Shown: positions 1 through 7,938, numbered from the stretch's first letter. The stretch is DNA of 11,769 nucleotides from an uncultured bacterium (GCA_937968025.1 CALBSL010000171.1:1-11769), one strand, 5' to 3'. Made by a program: numbers and translations. Notes: generated by a model from the letters alone, not told the origin.

Positions 1-802
1 CGCGTTTTGCTTGGGCTTCATCAGGAGGTTTTCCGTGCCACGTGAAGTCGGATTCCATAAAACTCACGCCTTTTCCCGGAATGGTATGGGCGATAATAGC
101 AGTTGGTCGTTCATAGACGGCTTGCGATTCTTCGAGCGCATCAATGACCCGGCGCATGTTATGTCCATCGACCTCGATCACATGAAAGCCAAACGCCTCG
201 AGTTTTTCAGGCAGAGGCTCAAGCGGCATGACGGTTTCCGTGAAACCATCGATCTGAATATTGTTGCGGTCGATGATGACCGTGAGTTGGTGGAGTTTTG
301 TTTTTCCGGCAAACAGGAACGCTTCCCAGCACTGACCTTCGTTGAGTTCGCCATCGCCCATCACGCAATAGGTTCGCCAACGCGCACGATCCATCTGAGC
401 GGCGTAGGCCATCCCAACCGCCTGTGAGATCCCTTGTCCGAGCGGACCGCCGCACGTTTCTATACCCATCCCAAAATGCGTATTTGAGTGCCCTTGAAAC
501 GGCGAACCAAAAACACGAAGCGATTGATGAAATGCTTCCACCGAACAAAAGCCTCGGCGTGCAAGCGTGGCGTATAAAACGGGGCAGATGTGGGCGTTGG
601 AAAGAACCAGGCGATCTCGATCGGGCATGCTCGGCTGCTTTGGATCGATATGAAGGGCATGAAAATAGAGAGCAGTGAACACATCTGCCATACCGAGCGG
701 TCCGGCAGAATGACCGCTGCGCGCGCGAACTAGCGCTTTCACGATATCTTGGCGAATCGTGTTCGCCATGAGTTCCAATTCCGGGATCGATAAAGAGCGC
801 AT
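1..802 (-). CDS. Transketolase, N-terminal (TPP-binding) subunit, 3' end cut by window edge
   Basis: The reverse strand from the ATG at 802 reads open to the left edge (about 267 residues). Transketolase transfers two-carbon units between sugar phosphates in the cytosolic non-oxidative pentose phosphate pathway. Visible motifs are RARSGHSAGPLGMADVF near residues 26-40 (matching the usual GHPGGSLS..D), a GGPLGQGISQAVGMA segment, and the thiamine-diphosphate motif GDGELNEG..WEA followed by DRNNIQ. The usual split N-terminal subunit is about 270-290 residues, so nearly all of it is here; the C-terminal subunit is expected just beyond the left edge. No clear Shine-Dalgarno precedes 802. A second in-frame ATG (769) also lacks one, but an extended -10 promoter just upstream favours 802. 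This is an ordinary family member, with no frameshift. Identity is confident; the split arrangement is inferred from the reading stopping near residue 267. Confidence 0.9.
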   Translation of the reverse strand, partial: MRSLSIPELELMANTIRQDIVKALVRARSGHSAGPLGMADVFTALYFHALHIDPKQPSMPDRDRLVLSNAHICPVLYATLARRGFCSVEAFHQSLRVFGSPFQGHSNTHFGMGIETCGGPLGQGISQAVGMAYAAQMDRARWRTYCVMGDGELNEGQCWEAFLFAGKTKLHQLTVIIDRNNIQIDGFTETVMPLEPLPEKLEAFGFHVIEVDGHNMRRVIDALEESQAVYERPTAIIAHTIPGKGVSFMESDFTWHGKPPDEAQAKR

Positions 803-814
803 AGAAGTAGGTTC

Positions 815-843
815 AGTATACCAACGTCTGGGATGCTCGAACA
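815..843 (-). promoter_or_regulatory. Extended -10 promoter for the transketolase gene
   Basis: On the minus strand TGG-TATACT (the -10 hexamer is the complement of 815-820) forms an extended -10 element. The matching -35 region near 838-843 is poor (TGTTCG). Transcription would start around 808, leaving only about six nucleotides before the ATG at 802. It sits between the upstream gene's terminator (856-880) and the start codon, so the transketolase is probably its own transcription unit. Confidence 0.5.
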
Positions 844-855
844 GTTGAAGAACAG

Positions 856-880
856 AAAAAGCATAGAGACGACTCTATGC
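856..880 (-). terminator. Intrinsic terminator after the surface-protein gene
   Basis: Read on the minus strand, GCATAGAG and CTCTATGC form a perfect 8-bp stem around a four-base loop (861-880), followed directly by five T (856-860). It lies ten bases after the TAA stop of the surface protein and ends the rpiB-rpe-surface protein unit. Confidence 0.85.
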
Positions 881-890
881 CTTCTTGTTT

Positions 891-2312
891 TTAGCGGGTG
901 AGACGAGGGAGGATCACGATCGGATCGAGCGAAAGCTCGGCGGTGTTCCCTTGGCTGTCGGTAGCGGTTATTCGGAAGCGCTCTTCTTTTGCGGTAGTGG
1001 TGGGCTCGCTCACGTAGCTGCACTGTGATCGTGTACACGAGGTGACGCGCACGTCATTTCGCCAGATGCTCATTGTGGTGACAACATCGTCATCGCTTGC
1101 TTGTGCATTCACCTGGATCATTTCGCCGACGTACAACGTTGCGGCGTTGACACCAGCCGTGAGAACTGGGGTTTCATTCGTCACCACCTGGATGGTAGAG
1201 GTTGGGCTTACCCAGCGCTTGCCCGAGGTGTCATCAACGTAGACGAGGACCGTATGACTTTGTCCGGCGGCTTTCGTGAGCGGAAATGACAGGGTGCAGA
1301 GCGTAGTGTCGAAACAAATTTTCTGATCCTGACCATCGATCATGATCAGCACGCGTTGCGCGCCCACGAGCGAATCCTTCCATTCGGCGCGCACATCGAT
1401 AGGGGTGTTGGTTCTGCCTTGGGTATTCGATAGAACCACGCGCAGAGCACCCGCCTTTGCATCACGAACCGGAATGGAGATCGATTGCGTGGCTCGGGTT
1501 CCATCACTGAAGAGACCTTCTGCGAGCACGGTGTATTGTTCAACGGTAGATTGAAGGGGATGCGTCAACGTATAGCTACAGGATGGGCTCTTCGTGCAGG
1601 TTTGAACGAGAAGATTATTCACGGTGATACGCGTGTTTTCTGGTACCTGTCCATTTCCGAATACGGAAATCTGCATGGTATCTGCGGGAAGAATGCCTCG
1701 TGAGTCACTGGTACGGACGATGATCGATGGAGCGATTGCGGGTGTGACCGGTTCCGTCACGATCGGAGGTGTCGATGATGGCGTCGTTGCCTCGACCAGC
1801 TGTTGATTTGATCGAATGTCTGTGGAAGAAGTCAGCAGGGGAGCAAGGCTGAAGGTGGTATCGCTTTCTCGCACGGGTGACCCGATCGTATACGCCGGAA
1901 AGAGTTCGTCAGGAAGATCATGTACGAGGCTCGCCCAGTTCGTTCCAGCGGCACGGCGAGCCACCGCCTCCGTTTCAAGCCAACGCAACACGCCACCTTC
2001 GGTAACGGCGTAGACTTTTGGATCGGTGGTGATTTTGATCAGCTGACCTGGGTGATAGACCACGGCGCCTACTAAACGGTACGAAGCGAGTTCGTTGCTT
2101 GAAACGGACTGTACGGCGGAGAAATCGCTGTACCAGCTGCGATAAATTCGCTCATTCGGAAACGTGAAGCGACGACCATCAGGAAGCGCGTAATACACGG
2201 CGCTTGAACTGGGTGCACGAATCAGCGAGGGCTGTGCTGGGCTCAACGCGGAAGCAAAGAGCGGGGTGAATGCAGCGAAGCTCAGAGCGGCGGCAAAGAA
2301 GGTTCGGATCAT
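891..2312 (-). CDS. Secreted surface protein with Trp/Tyr-rich repeat domain and Ig-like domains
   Basis: This 473-residue protein begins with a signal peptide: MIRTFF, then an Ala/Phe/Leu-rich core, with likely cleavage near residues 21-25 after the ASA/SALS region. Residues about 38-147 hold two related repeats of a kind often seen in exported CPR proteins: one with VYYALPDGRRFTFPNE...SWYSDF, the next with VYAVTEGGVLRWLETEAVA...NW. A Thr/Pro-rich linker (about 175-197) follows, then three beta-rich Ig- or cadherin-like domains (about 197-282, 288-376 and 381-468). Each carries a short Cys pair: C239/C245, C333/C339 and C426/C431. No C-terminal membrane segment is visible, so it is probably secreted or held non-covalently. 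The start codon overlaps the rpe stop as ATGA, implying translational coupling. The exact function is unknown; adhesion or cell-wall association is an inference from the architecture. Confidence 0.75.
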   Translation of the reverse strand: MIRTFFAAALSFAAFTPLFASALSPAQPSLIRAPSSSAVYYALPDGRRFTFPNERIYRSWYSDFSAVQSVSSNELASYRLVGAVVYHPGQLIKITTDPKVYAVTEGGVLRWLETEAVARRAAGTNWASLVHDLPDELFPAYTIGSPVRESDTTFSLAPLLTSSTDIRSNQQLVEATTPSSTPPIVTEPVTPAIAPSIIVRTSDSRGILPADTMQISVFGNGQVPENTRITVNNLLVQTCTKSPSCSYTLTHPLQSTVEQYTVLAEGLFSDGTRATQSISIPVRDAKAGALRVVLSNTQGRTNTPIDVRAEWKDSLVGAQRVLIMIDGQDQKICFDTTLCTLSFPLTKAAGQSHTVLVYVDDTSGKRWVSPTSTIQVVTNETPVLTAGVNAATLYVGEMIQVNAQASDDDVVTTMSIWRNDVRVTSCTRSQCSYVSEPTTTAKEERFRITATDSQGNTAELSLDPIVILPRLTR

Positions 2313-2968
2313 ATAGAAGCATCATGCGCTAAACGGGTGAATTGTTGCAAGGCGGCAGCAGGGGTGTGGTGTTCGTGCTGAAAAATCCGAGAGCCAACGT
2401 AAAAATGAGAGACGCCCGCTTGAACGAGCTCGGGAATGCGTTCTTCTGTGACTCCTCCATCTATACCAAGTCTGAGGCTGGGTTCGCTTGCATGTGCTGC
2501 CCGAAGCTTGTCGAGCACCGTCGGAATAAACGGTTGTCCGCTCCACCCAGGTTGCACGCCGAGGAGCAAGAGAAGGTCTATCTGAGGGAAAAGCGAAAAC
2601 GCTTGAGCAAGCGGTGTATCTGGATTCAGAGCGATGCCTGCTTCTAAGTTGTGTTCATGGCACCAGCGAATAAGCTCTTCATGATCTACATGAGCTTCTA
2701 GATGCCAAACGGCTCGTTTACAGAGGGGGTGATCGACCCATGCTTCGATGATCTGGCGAGGTCGGTTGGTCATGATATGGAGTTCAATCATGGGGCCATC
2801 CGTCGGCCAGTCTCGAGCGTCAAAAAAACTAGTATTGGGCGCAAGGCTTCCATCTAAGCAATCGAGCTGCACCCATTCGGCGTCACTCACCATGGACCAG
2901 GCCGTGCGCGCCTCCTGCGGGGAGTGAACGAGCATCGCGGGGATGATTTCCGGTGCAAGATGACTCAT
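2309..2968 (-). CDS. rpe: Divergent ribulose-phosphate 3-epimerase-like TIM-barrel protein
   Basis: The 219-residue product matches ribulose-5-phosphate 3-epimerase along its length: IIPAML (8-13, family PSILS), VQLDCLDGSLAPN (33-45, family hvDvMDGhFVPN), ELHIM (62-66), HLEAH (89-93), GIALNPDTP (111-119), GVQPGWSGQPFIP (137-149), GIDGG (168-172) and VGSRIF (191-196). The two acid/base aspartates (D36 and D170) and H64 are present. The first metal-ligand histidine appears replaced by Q34, and the conserved Ser after Pro by Ala11. This is visible by eye against the E. coli motif. Such variants occur among CPR homologues from memory, so the reaction (interconverting ribulose- and xylulose-5-phosphate) is likely but not certain. 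It is linked by ATGA overlaps to rpiB upstream and to the surface protein downstream. Confidence 0.8.
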   Translation of the reverse strand: MSHLAPEIIPAMLVHSPQEARTAWSMVSDAEWVQLDCLDGSLAPNTSFFDARDWPTDGPMIELHIMTNRPRQIIEAWVDHPLCKRAVWHLEAHVDHEELIRWCHEHNLEAGIALNPDTPLAQAFSLFPQIDLLLLLGVQPGWSGQPFIPTVLDKLRAAHASEPSLRLGIDGGVTEERIPELVQAGVSHFYVGSRIFQHEHHTPAAALQQFTRLAHDASI

Positions 2969-3402
2969 AGCGAATCGAGCTGATGGACGCGCCGAACATG
3001 GCGTTGGGCGTAGGAAGGGCGAGTATCAAGCCAGGTGGAAAGGATGTGATCTGCTTGTTTTGCTGGGGTGAAATCCGCGCCCAAGACCAGGACGTTTGCG
3101 TGATTGTGCTCGCGCGCCATTCTTGCTTCCTCTGCGGTACGAATGGTGGTGGCACGAATGCCGCGGAACCGGTTTGCCGCGATATCCATGCCGATGCCAG
3201 ATCGACAAATAAGCAATCCGAACGTATCGGTCCGGTCTTTGATGAGCTGTGCAACATGCTGCGCGATAGGGGGGTAGTCATCGCCATCCTGGAGATCTTC
3301 CGTCACATCCTGATAGGCGATACCCTTCTGTTCTAAGGTGCGCTTGAGGTGTTCTTTGAGGGCAAAGCCCCCGTGATCTGCCCCAAGAATGAACGTCGAC
3401 AT
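2965..3402 (-). CDS. rpiB: Ribose-5-phosphate isomerase B
   Basis: RpiB interconverts ribose-5-phosphate and ribulose-5-phosphate in the cytosol. Starting at the ATG at 3402 the protein has 145 residues, typical of the family, and begins MSTFILGADHGGFALK, the conserved N-terminus with its Asp-His pair. LLICRSGIGMDIAANR carries the catalytic Cys (family ICGTGIGM.IAANK; here Arg-Ser replaces Gly-Thr), followed by GIRATTI and AREHNHANVL with the second active-site His. An in-frame ATG six codons upstream (3420) gives MLSLGY, which does not fit the family start; neither start has a clear Shine-Dalgarno. Its stop overlaps the rpe start as ATGA. The promoter is unclear: a TATGCT at 3416-3421 (minus strand) lacks a matching -35, so readthrough of the terminator at 3421-3462 may contribute. 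Confidence 0.92.
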   Translation of the reverse strand: MSTFILGADHGGFALKEHLKRTLEQKGIAYQDVTEDLQDGDDYPPIAQHVAQLIKDRTDTFGLLICRSGIGMDIAANRFRGIRATTIRTAEEARMAREHNHANVLVLGADFTPAKQADHILSTWLDTRPSYAQRHVRRVHQLDSL

Positions 3403-3420
3403 ATAGCCCAAGGATAGCAT

Positions 3421-3462
3421 AAAAACAAAAATGACGCCTCCTCTCAGATGAGAGAAAACGTC
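3421..3462 (-). terminator. Strong intrinsic terminator of the M16 peptidase gene
   Basis: On the minus strand a 13-bp stem (GACGTTTTCTCTC pairing with GAGAGGAGGCGTC, including G-U pairs) closes an ATCT loop over 3433-3462. It is followed by ATTTTTGTTTTT (3421-3432). The upstream arm overlaps the TGA stop of the peptidase gene. The same DNA read on the plus strand would contain several A-C mismatches, so the terminator is strand-specific. Confidence 0.9.
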
Positions 3463-4798
3463 AGGTGTCCTGCACCACGGAGATCATGTGCCACTCGAGA
3501 TCGGCGAGCTTGGGAGCATGGCGCGCGATGACGGGGAACTCCTCGGGCGGAATGTCGACAAACGCACGGTGCTTGGGAAGGGCTTGTTCGAGCCAGGCAT
3601 AGGTGAGGAACGGGACGCTTAGCTCGCTCCTGTCTAGTCCGCGATGCATGTAGCGCAGTGCGTGTGCTCCGCGTGCTCGGTCAAGGGTGTAGCGGTGTTC
3701 TGGATCTTGTTTGCCGAGGCTCTCGCAGGTAGAGCGCCACAAGTTACGTAGAACCCGTGTTGCAGCTGAATGAACTTCTGATCGCATTCTTGCTACGAGA
3801 TTCAAGGCAACAACGCCCATCGGCCACGTTTCGAGATTTGCTCCTTGGCTGTAGGTCCAGCCGTGCTTGCGTCGCAGCGCTTCTTCCAGAATCCCTCCTC
3901 CGTTCATGCACATGAGTACGATGCGGGCAGCTTCAAGGTTCGTGCCGGAGGGGTCTTCAACGAACTTGGTGTACCCGACCACGCGCTCAACCGAGGGGCT
4001 TCCCTTGAACTTCAGCGTGGCATTCGTGTATTTGGAGAGCAGGGGTAAGGGCGCGCGAGCCTGCTCGGAGATCGTTGATCGAGGGGTGTGTGTCGTTATT
4101 TTTCCTTCAAGTTCTGCGAGAAAGCGCTCGTACTCAGCTATCCCATGGACGATGATGACCGCATTTTCCGGGTGAAAGTCACGTTCATACCGTTCGCGTA
4201 AATCATCGGCTCGGATGCTGAGGATGGATTCGTGTGTGCCGAAAGGAAGGTGATGGAGTTGCGGAACATGTGGATGAAGAAGGGTGCAGAGAGCTCCGTT
4301 CAGAAGCCCGATCTCATTCACCGAGCGAATTTCCTGCTCGATCGCTGGCCGCTCCACCAGCCACCGTCTCTCGTCGATCGTGTGGGCGCTGAACACCATC
4401 TGCAGAATGCCACTGAGGAGTTGACGCCACTTACGATAGGAGGTTTTGCCATACAGGTCTACGATGTCGTAACTGGTGGAGGCGTTCACCTCGAGACCAT
4501 AGGGCGCCAGCCCCTGAATCGCCGGGTGGTCTCCCTTGAGCAGTGGGTCCTTTACCAGCATGTGTTCGAGCGCATGAGCTGTACCCGCGATTCGATCATC
4601 AAACGCGCCTGTGCGAATGCCGATCTTGAGATGAACGAACGGAAGCTTGCGGACCTCGAACATCACCTGCAATCCATTCGGGTAGAAGACCCATGCATAT
4701 CGTTCGCCAAAACGCTTGAATTCAGTGATGACGCGCTTGCCGGTCTTGGCGGCTTCGATGGCTTCGGGACGGAGCGTGAGAGGGGTGCCTTGGTACAT
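3461..4798 (-). CDS. M16 family (insulinase/pitrilysin-like) zinc metallopeptidase
   Basis: This 445-residue protein carries the inverted zinc motif of family M16: H75-A-L-E78-H79 inside GTAHALEHML (family GlaHfLEHMlFkGT). The distal glutamate ligand is placed as expected at about E154 in ERPAIEQEI. Residues about 35-70 (WVFYPNGLQVMFEVRKLPFVHLKIGIRTGAFDD) match the usual first strands. The length fits a single M16B subunit with an N-terminal catalytic half and a C-terminal half. No signal peptide or membrane segment is visible, so a cytosolic role in peptide breakdown is likely. Bacterial M16B enzymes often work as active/inactive pairs; no partner is seen in the window. The start is supported by GAGG seven bases upstream of the ATG. 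It has its own promoter and terminator and is divergent from ileS. Confidence 0.85.
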   Translation of the reverse strand: MYQGTPLTLRPEAIEAAKTGKRVITEFKRFGERYAWVFYPNGLQVMFEVRKLPFVHLKIGIRTGAFDDRIAGTAHALEHMLVKDPLLKGDHPAIQGLAPYGLEVNASTSYDIVDLYGKTSYRKWRQLLSGILQMVFSAHTIDERRWLVERPAIEQEIRSVNEIGLLNGALCTLLHPHVPQLHHLPFGTHESILSIRADDLRERYERDFHPENAVIIVHGIAEYERFLAELEGKITTHTPRSTISEQARAPLPLLSKYTNATLKFKGSPSVERVVGYTKFVEDPSGTNLEAARIVLMCMNGGGILEEALRRKHGWTYSQGANLETWPMGVVALNLVARMRSEVHSAATRVLRNLWRSTCESLGKQDPEHRYTLDRARGAHALRYMHRGLDRSELSVPFLTYAWLEQALPKHRAFVDIPPEEFPVIARHAPKLADLEWHMISVVQDT

Positions 4799-4848
4799 GA
4801 TCGAGCCTCTTGTGGGTGGTTGAGAAGGAACGGAAAGGGCAAGGTGTG

Positions 4849-4877
4849 ATTCTACTCAAAAATCGCTCAGTTGTCAA
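4849..4877 (-). promoter_or_regulatory. Near-consensus promoter of the M16 peptidase gene
   Basis: On the minus strand TTGACA (complement of 4872-4877) is separated by exactly 17 bp from TAGAAT (complement of 4849-4854). Transcription would begin near 4842, giving a leader of about 44 nucleotides that contains a GAGG ribosome-binding site. Confidence 0.8.
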
Positions 4878-4888
4878 GAGTTCTTGAC
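4873..4888. promoter_or_regulatory. Inverted repeat in the ileS/M16 divergent promoter region
   Basis: GTCAAGA-GT-TCTTGAC is a perfect 7-bp inverted repeat with a two-base centre. Its outer edges make the minus-strand -35 TTGACA of the peptidase gene and a plus-strand TTGACC (4884-4889). The latter stands 17 bp before a weak CAAGAT (4907-4912) that could serve ileS. It may be just two back-to-back -35 boxes or an operator; the sequence alone does not decide. Confidence 0.4.
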
Positions 4889-4921
4889 CATCTGGCTCGT
4901 TCGGGCCAAGATACCCCCCAT

Positions 4922-7897
4922 ATGGCCGACCACGCTTCGTCGGGCGCTTCTACGCCCCAAAATGAGGAAAAACGACGTTCTCCGTTTCCAAAGATCGAAG
5001 AGGAGATCTCGGCGTACTGGAAAGAGCAGCATGTTTTTGAACGAACGCTCACGGAGCGCTCGCCTCGCAAAACATTCGTGTTTTATGATGGTCCGCCTTT
5101 TGCTACGGGTTTGCCGCACTACGGCCACCTGCTACAGTCTATCCTCAAGGATGCGGTGCCACGGTATTGGACGATGAAGGGATATCACGTTCCTCGTCGT
5201 TGGGGGTGGGATTGTCATGGGTTGCCGGTAGAGAATTTGATTGAAAAAGAGCTGAAGCTCAAATCCAAGCGCGATATTGAAGAGCATGGCATAGAAAAGT
5301 TTAACGAGGCGTGTGAAGCGTCGGTCTTGCGTTATGAGTCTGATTGGGGCAAATACATAGATCGTATTGGTCGCTGGGTGGATTTTAAAGATCCATACAT
5401 GACGATGAAAACGGACTATATTGAGTCCGTCTGGTGGGTCTTTTCTGAGTTGCATAAAAAAGAACTCGTGTATCGCGGAACGCGTGTCTCGCTGTACTGC
5501 CCGCGCTGCTCTACGCCGCTCTCGAACTTTGAGATCGCGATGGGAAATTCGTATGTCGACCGAGAAGATCCGGCGGTCTTCGTGAAGTTTCCCGTGAAAG
5601 ATGAGGAAAAAACGTACTTCCTCGCTTGGACGACCACGCCTTGGACGTTGCCAGCGAATACGGGGCTTGCTGTTCACCCTGAACTCGACTATGTGAAGGT
5701 TCGTATTCAAGAAACGGGAGACACTCTGATCTTTGCTGCCTCACGCGCTGAGGATGTGCTAAAGGAGTGGGGAGGGCTTGAGGCGGGGGTGGCAAAGGTT
5801 CTCGTGATTGAACGAATGAAGGGATTTGACCTCGTGGGCAAGCGCTACGAGCCATTGTTTACCTTCGTTGAAGCGGATGACCAAGCGTATCGAGTGGTTT
5901 CTGGTACGCACGTGACGGCGGATGATGGGACGGGAATTGTGCATACCGCCCCAGCGTATGGCGAAGAAGACTTGCAGATGGCGCGGGAGCACAATCTACC
6001 GATCATTGAAACGGTAGACGAAGAAGGAAGGATGACTCCCGTTTGCGGTGAGTTCGCGGGAGTCCCTATCAAAGAAGCGGATCCGCTCGTGATCAATGTT
6101 CTTCGAGAGCGTGACTTGCTGTACCGTGCTGAGACGGTTACCCACAGCGTACCGGTCTGTTGGCGTTGTTCGACGTTGTTGATGTATAAGGCACAGCCAG
6201 CTTGGTTCGTGAACGTCACCTCCATCAAAGACAAGATGCTGAAGACCGCGCAGAAGATTAACTGGCATCCAGAGCATTTTCGCGAAGGTCGTTTTGGAAA
6301 AGGACTTGAAACGGCTCCTGATTGGAATATTTCGCGCTCGCGTTTCTGGGGATCGCCAATTCCTGTCTGGAATTGTGATACGTGCAACGAAACAAAAGTA
6401 GTGGGATCGTTTAAAGAGCTTAAACAGCTCGCCATCCCAGGGACGTGTACAGATGAACAAAACCTTCATCGTCCGCATATTGACCACGTCACCATCCCAT
6501 GTGCGTGTGGCGGTACCATGAAGCGCACCACCGAAGTGTTTGATTGTTGGTTTGAGTCTGGCTCTATGCCGGTCGCTCAACTCCATTATCCATTCGAGCA
6601 AAAGAAATTCTTCGAGTCGCACTCACCGGCGGACTTTATCGCAGAAGGGCAGGACCAGACGCGTGGTTGGTTCTATGCACTCCACGTCTTATCGACGGCG
6701 TTGTTTAATAAGCCTGCTTTTAAGAATGTCATCGTCACGGGAATGGTGCTTGCGGAAGATGGTCGAAAGATGTCCAAGAGCCTCAAGAATTACCCTGATC
6801 CGTGGGAGTTGTTGGTGAATCATGGTGCCGATTCGTTGCGTTACTACCTGCTCACATCCCCGATCGTCGAGGCGGAAGCGCTGAACTTCTCAGAGAAGGA
6901 CCTGCAAACGGTCACACGCACGTTCCTCAACCTCTATTGGAATATCGTTTCGTTCTACAAGACGTACGCCGGTGAGGGAGTGAAGCTGCAAAAGCCGCGG
7001 AGCGGTCATGTGATGGATCGTTGGATTTTGTCTCGCTTATCCCATTTGACGACGCAGGTGACGGAATCCATGGACGCGTATGATCTGCTGAAGGCAGCTC
7101 GTCCGCTCCGCGACTTTATTGATGATCTTTCCACCTGGTGGCTTCGTCGTTCGCGAGATCGTTTGAAGTCTGAGAACGAATACGAGCGGAATGACGCGCT
7201 CAAGACGTTACGCGAAGTCCTCGAAGAGTTCACGAAGCTCTGTGCTCCATTCATCCCATTCTTGGCGGAAAAGGTGTATCAGGAGATCGGCGGGATGAAG
7301 ACCTCGGTCCATCTCGAAACCTGGCCAAAGCCGATGGCTCGGGTGCAAGACGTGGTGTTAGAGACGGATATGGAGTGGATTCGCTCGATCGCTTCAACGG
7401 CGCTCGAGCTCCGCGTGAAGCATGCCATGCCTATTCGTCAGGCACTTGCCTCGCTCAAGATTTCATTCGCCGAACCTGAGAAGCTTGAATATTGGCAAGC
7501 GAAGAAAGCCTTGCTTGAGGTGCTGCAAGAAGAGCTAAACGTAGAGACGATTATTCTCGAGGGAAAGAGCGGCTTATTGAATGCGTGGGAATTGGAGCTC
7601 GATACGGTACTTACCCCAGAATTGCGCAAGAAAGGGTACCGCCGCGAATTCTCACGTCACCTGATGGCTCTACGCAAGCAAGCCGGACTTGAGCCAAAAG
7701 ATCGCGCCCACGTCTTATTCTTCTTCGAAGCGGGAGAAACCCGAGAAGCGATCATGGAGCAAAACGCCGCCCTCGCAAAAGATCTTCGCGCCGAAAGCGT
7801 GAACCTCGTAGAAACCTGGACCACCGACTACGAACACACAAACGAAGTAGAAATAGGTGGGGCAAAGGGAAAGGTGGCATTGAAGCTGGTGAAATAA
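4922..7897 (+). CDS. ileS: Isoleucyl-tRNA synthetase, eukaryotic-like (type 2) form
   Basis: IleRS charges tRNA-Ile with isoleucine. From the ATG at 4922 the protein has 991 residues. Rossmann signatures are PFATGLPHYGHL (HIGH motif, His66-His69) and EDGRKMSKS (616-620). Between them are GWDCHGLPVE, an editing domain with TTTPWTLPANTGL, and several Cys motifs: CPRC (193), CWRC (413), then CDTC (485) with CAC (527), the last two probably forming a zinc knuckle. AEGQDQTRGWFY precedes KMSKS. The anticodon-binding helical region starts near MDRWILSRL. The ATG/PHYGH form of the HIGH loop and the overall layout fit the archaeal/eukaryotic-like type 2 enzyme rather than the PYANGNIHIGHA type. A TTG at 4871 would add 17 residues, but neither start has a clear ribosome-binding site and homology begins near FPKIEEEI. 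It is monocistronic with its own terminator. Confidence 0.93.
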   Translation: MADHASSGASTPQNEEKRRSPFPKIEEEISAYWKEQHVFERTLTERSPRKTFVFYDGPPFATGLPHYGHLLQSILKDAVPRYWTMKGYHVPRRWGWDCHGLPVENLIEKELKLKSKRDIEEHGIEKFNEACEASVLRYESDWGKYIDRIGRWVDFKDPYMTMKTDYIESVWWVFSELHKKELVYRGTRVSLYCPRCSTPLSNFEIAMGNSYVDREDPAVFVKFPVKDEEKTYFLAWTTTPWTLPANTGLAVHPELDYVKVRIQETGDTLIFAASRAEDVLKEWGGLEAGVAKVLVIERMKGFDLVGKRYEPLFTFVEADDQAYRVVSGTHVTADDGTGIVHTAPAYGEEDLQMAREHNLPIIETVDEEGRMTPVCGEFAGVPIKEADPLVINVLRERDLLYRAETVTHSVPVCWRCSTLLMYKAQPAWFVNVTSIKDKMLKTAQKINWHPEHFREGRFGKGLETAPDWNISRSRFWGSPIPVWNCDTCNETKVVGSFKELKQLAIPGTCTDEQNLHRPHIDHVTIPCACGGTMKRTTEVFDCWFESGSMPVAQLHYPFEQKKFFESHSPADFIAEGQDQTRGWFYALHVLSTALFNKPAFKNVIVTGMVLAEDGRKMSKSLKNYPDPWELLVNHGADSLRYYLLTSPIVEAEALNFSEKDLQTVTRTFLNLYWNIVSFYKTYAGEGVKLQKPRSGHVMDRWILSRLSHLTTQVTESMDAYDLLKAARPLRDFIDDLSTWWLRRSRDRLKSENEYERNDALKTLREVLEEFTKLCAPFIPFLAEKVYQEIGGMKTSVHLETWPKPMARVQDVVLETDMEWIRSIASTALELRVKHAMPIRQALASLKISFAEPEKLEYWQAKKALLEVLQEELNVETIILEGKSGLLNAWELELDTVLTPELRKKGYRREFSRHLMALRKQAGLEPKDRAHVLFFFEAGETREAIMEQNAALAKDLRAESVNLVETWTTDYEHTNEVEIGGAKGKVALKLVK

Positions 7898-7899
7898 AT

Positions 7900-7930
7900 A
7901 AACACCCCTCGATTGAGGGGTGTTTGTTAT
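7900..7930 (+). terminator. Intrinsic terminator of ileS
   Basis: AAACACCCCTC and GAGGGGTGTTT form an 11-bp stem around GATT (7900-7925), continuing into GTTAT. It begins two bases after the ileS stop codon. The minus-strand reading is nearly as good, but there is no minus-strand gene here for it to serve. Confidence 0.9.
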
Positions 7931-7938
7931 CTGTCCCT

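Noticed and set aside
460..684. Apparent frameshift or short separate gene inside the transketolase region
   Set aside because: The true reading frame is continuous from 802 to the left edge with all transketolase motifs; the shorter open frame is a shadow in another phase.
4232..4849. 205-codon plus-strand open frame opposite the M16 peptidase
   Set aside because: It is antisense to the conserved zinc-site half of the peptidase and runs through that gene's start and promoter; no start signals or recognisable motif.
4799..4921. T-box leader upstream of ileS
   Set aside because: The gap to the opposite gene is about 120 bp, contains the opposite promoter and has no T-box motif or terminator hairpin.
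5132..6622. Several long minus-strand open frames opposite ileS
   Set aside because: They overlie conserved IleRS domains and have Arg/Ser-rich shadow compositions.
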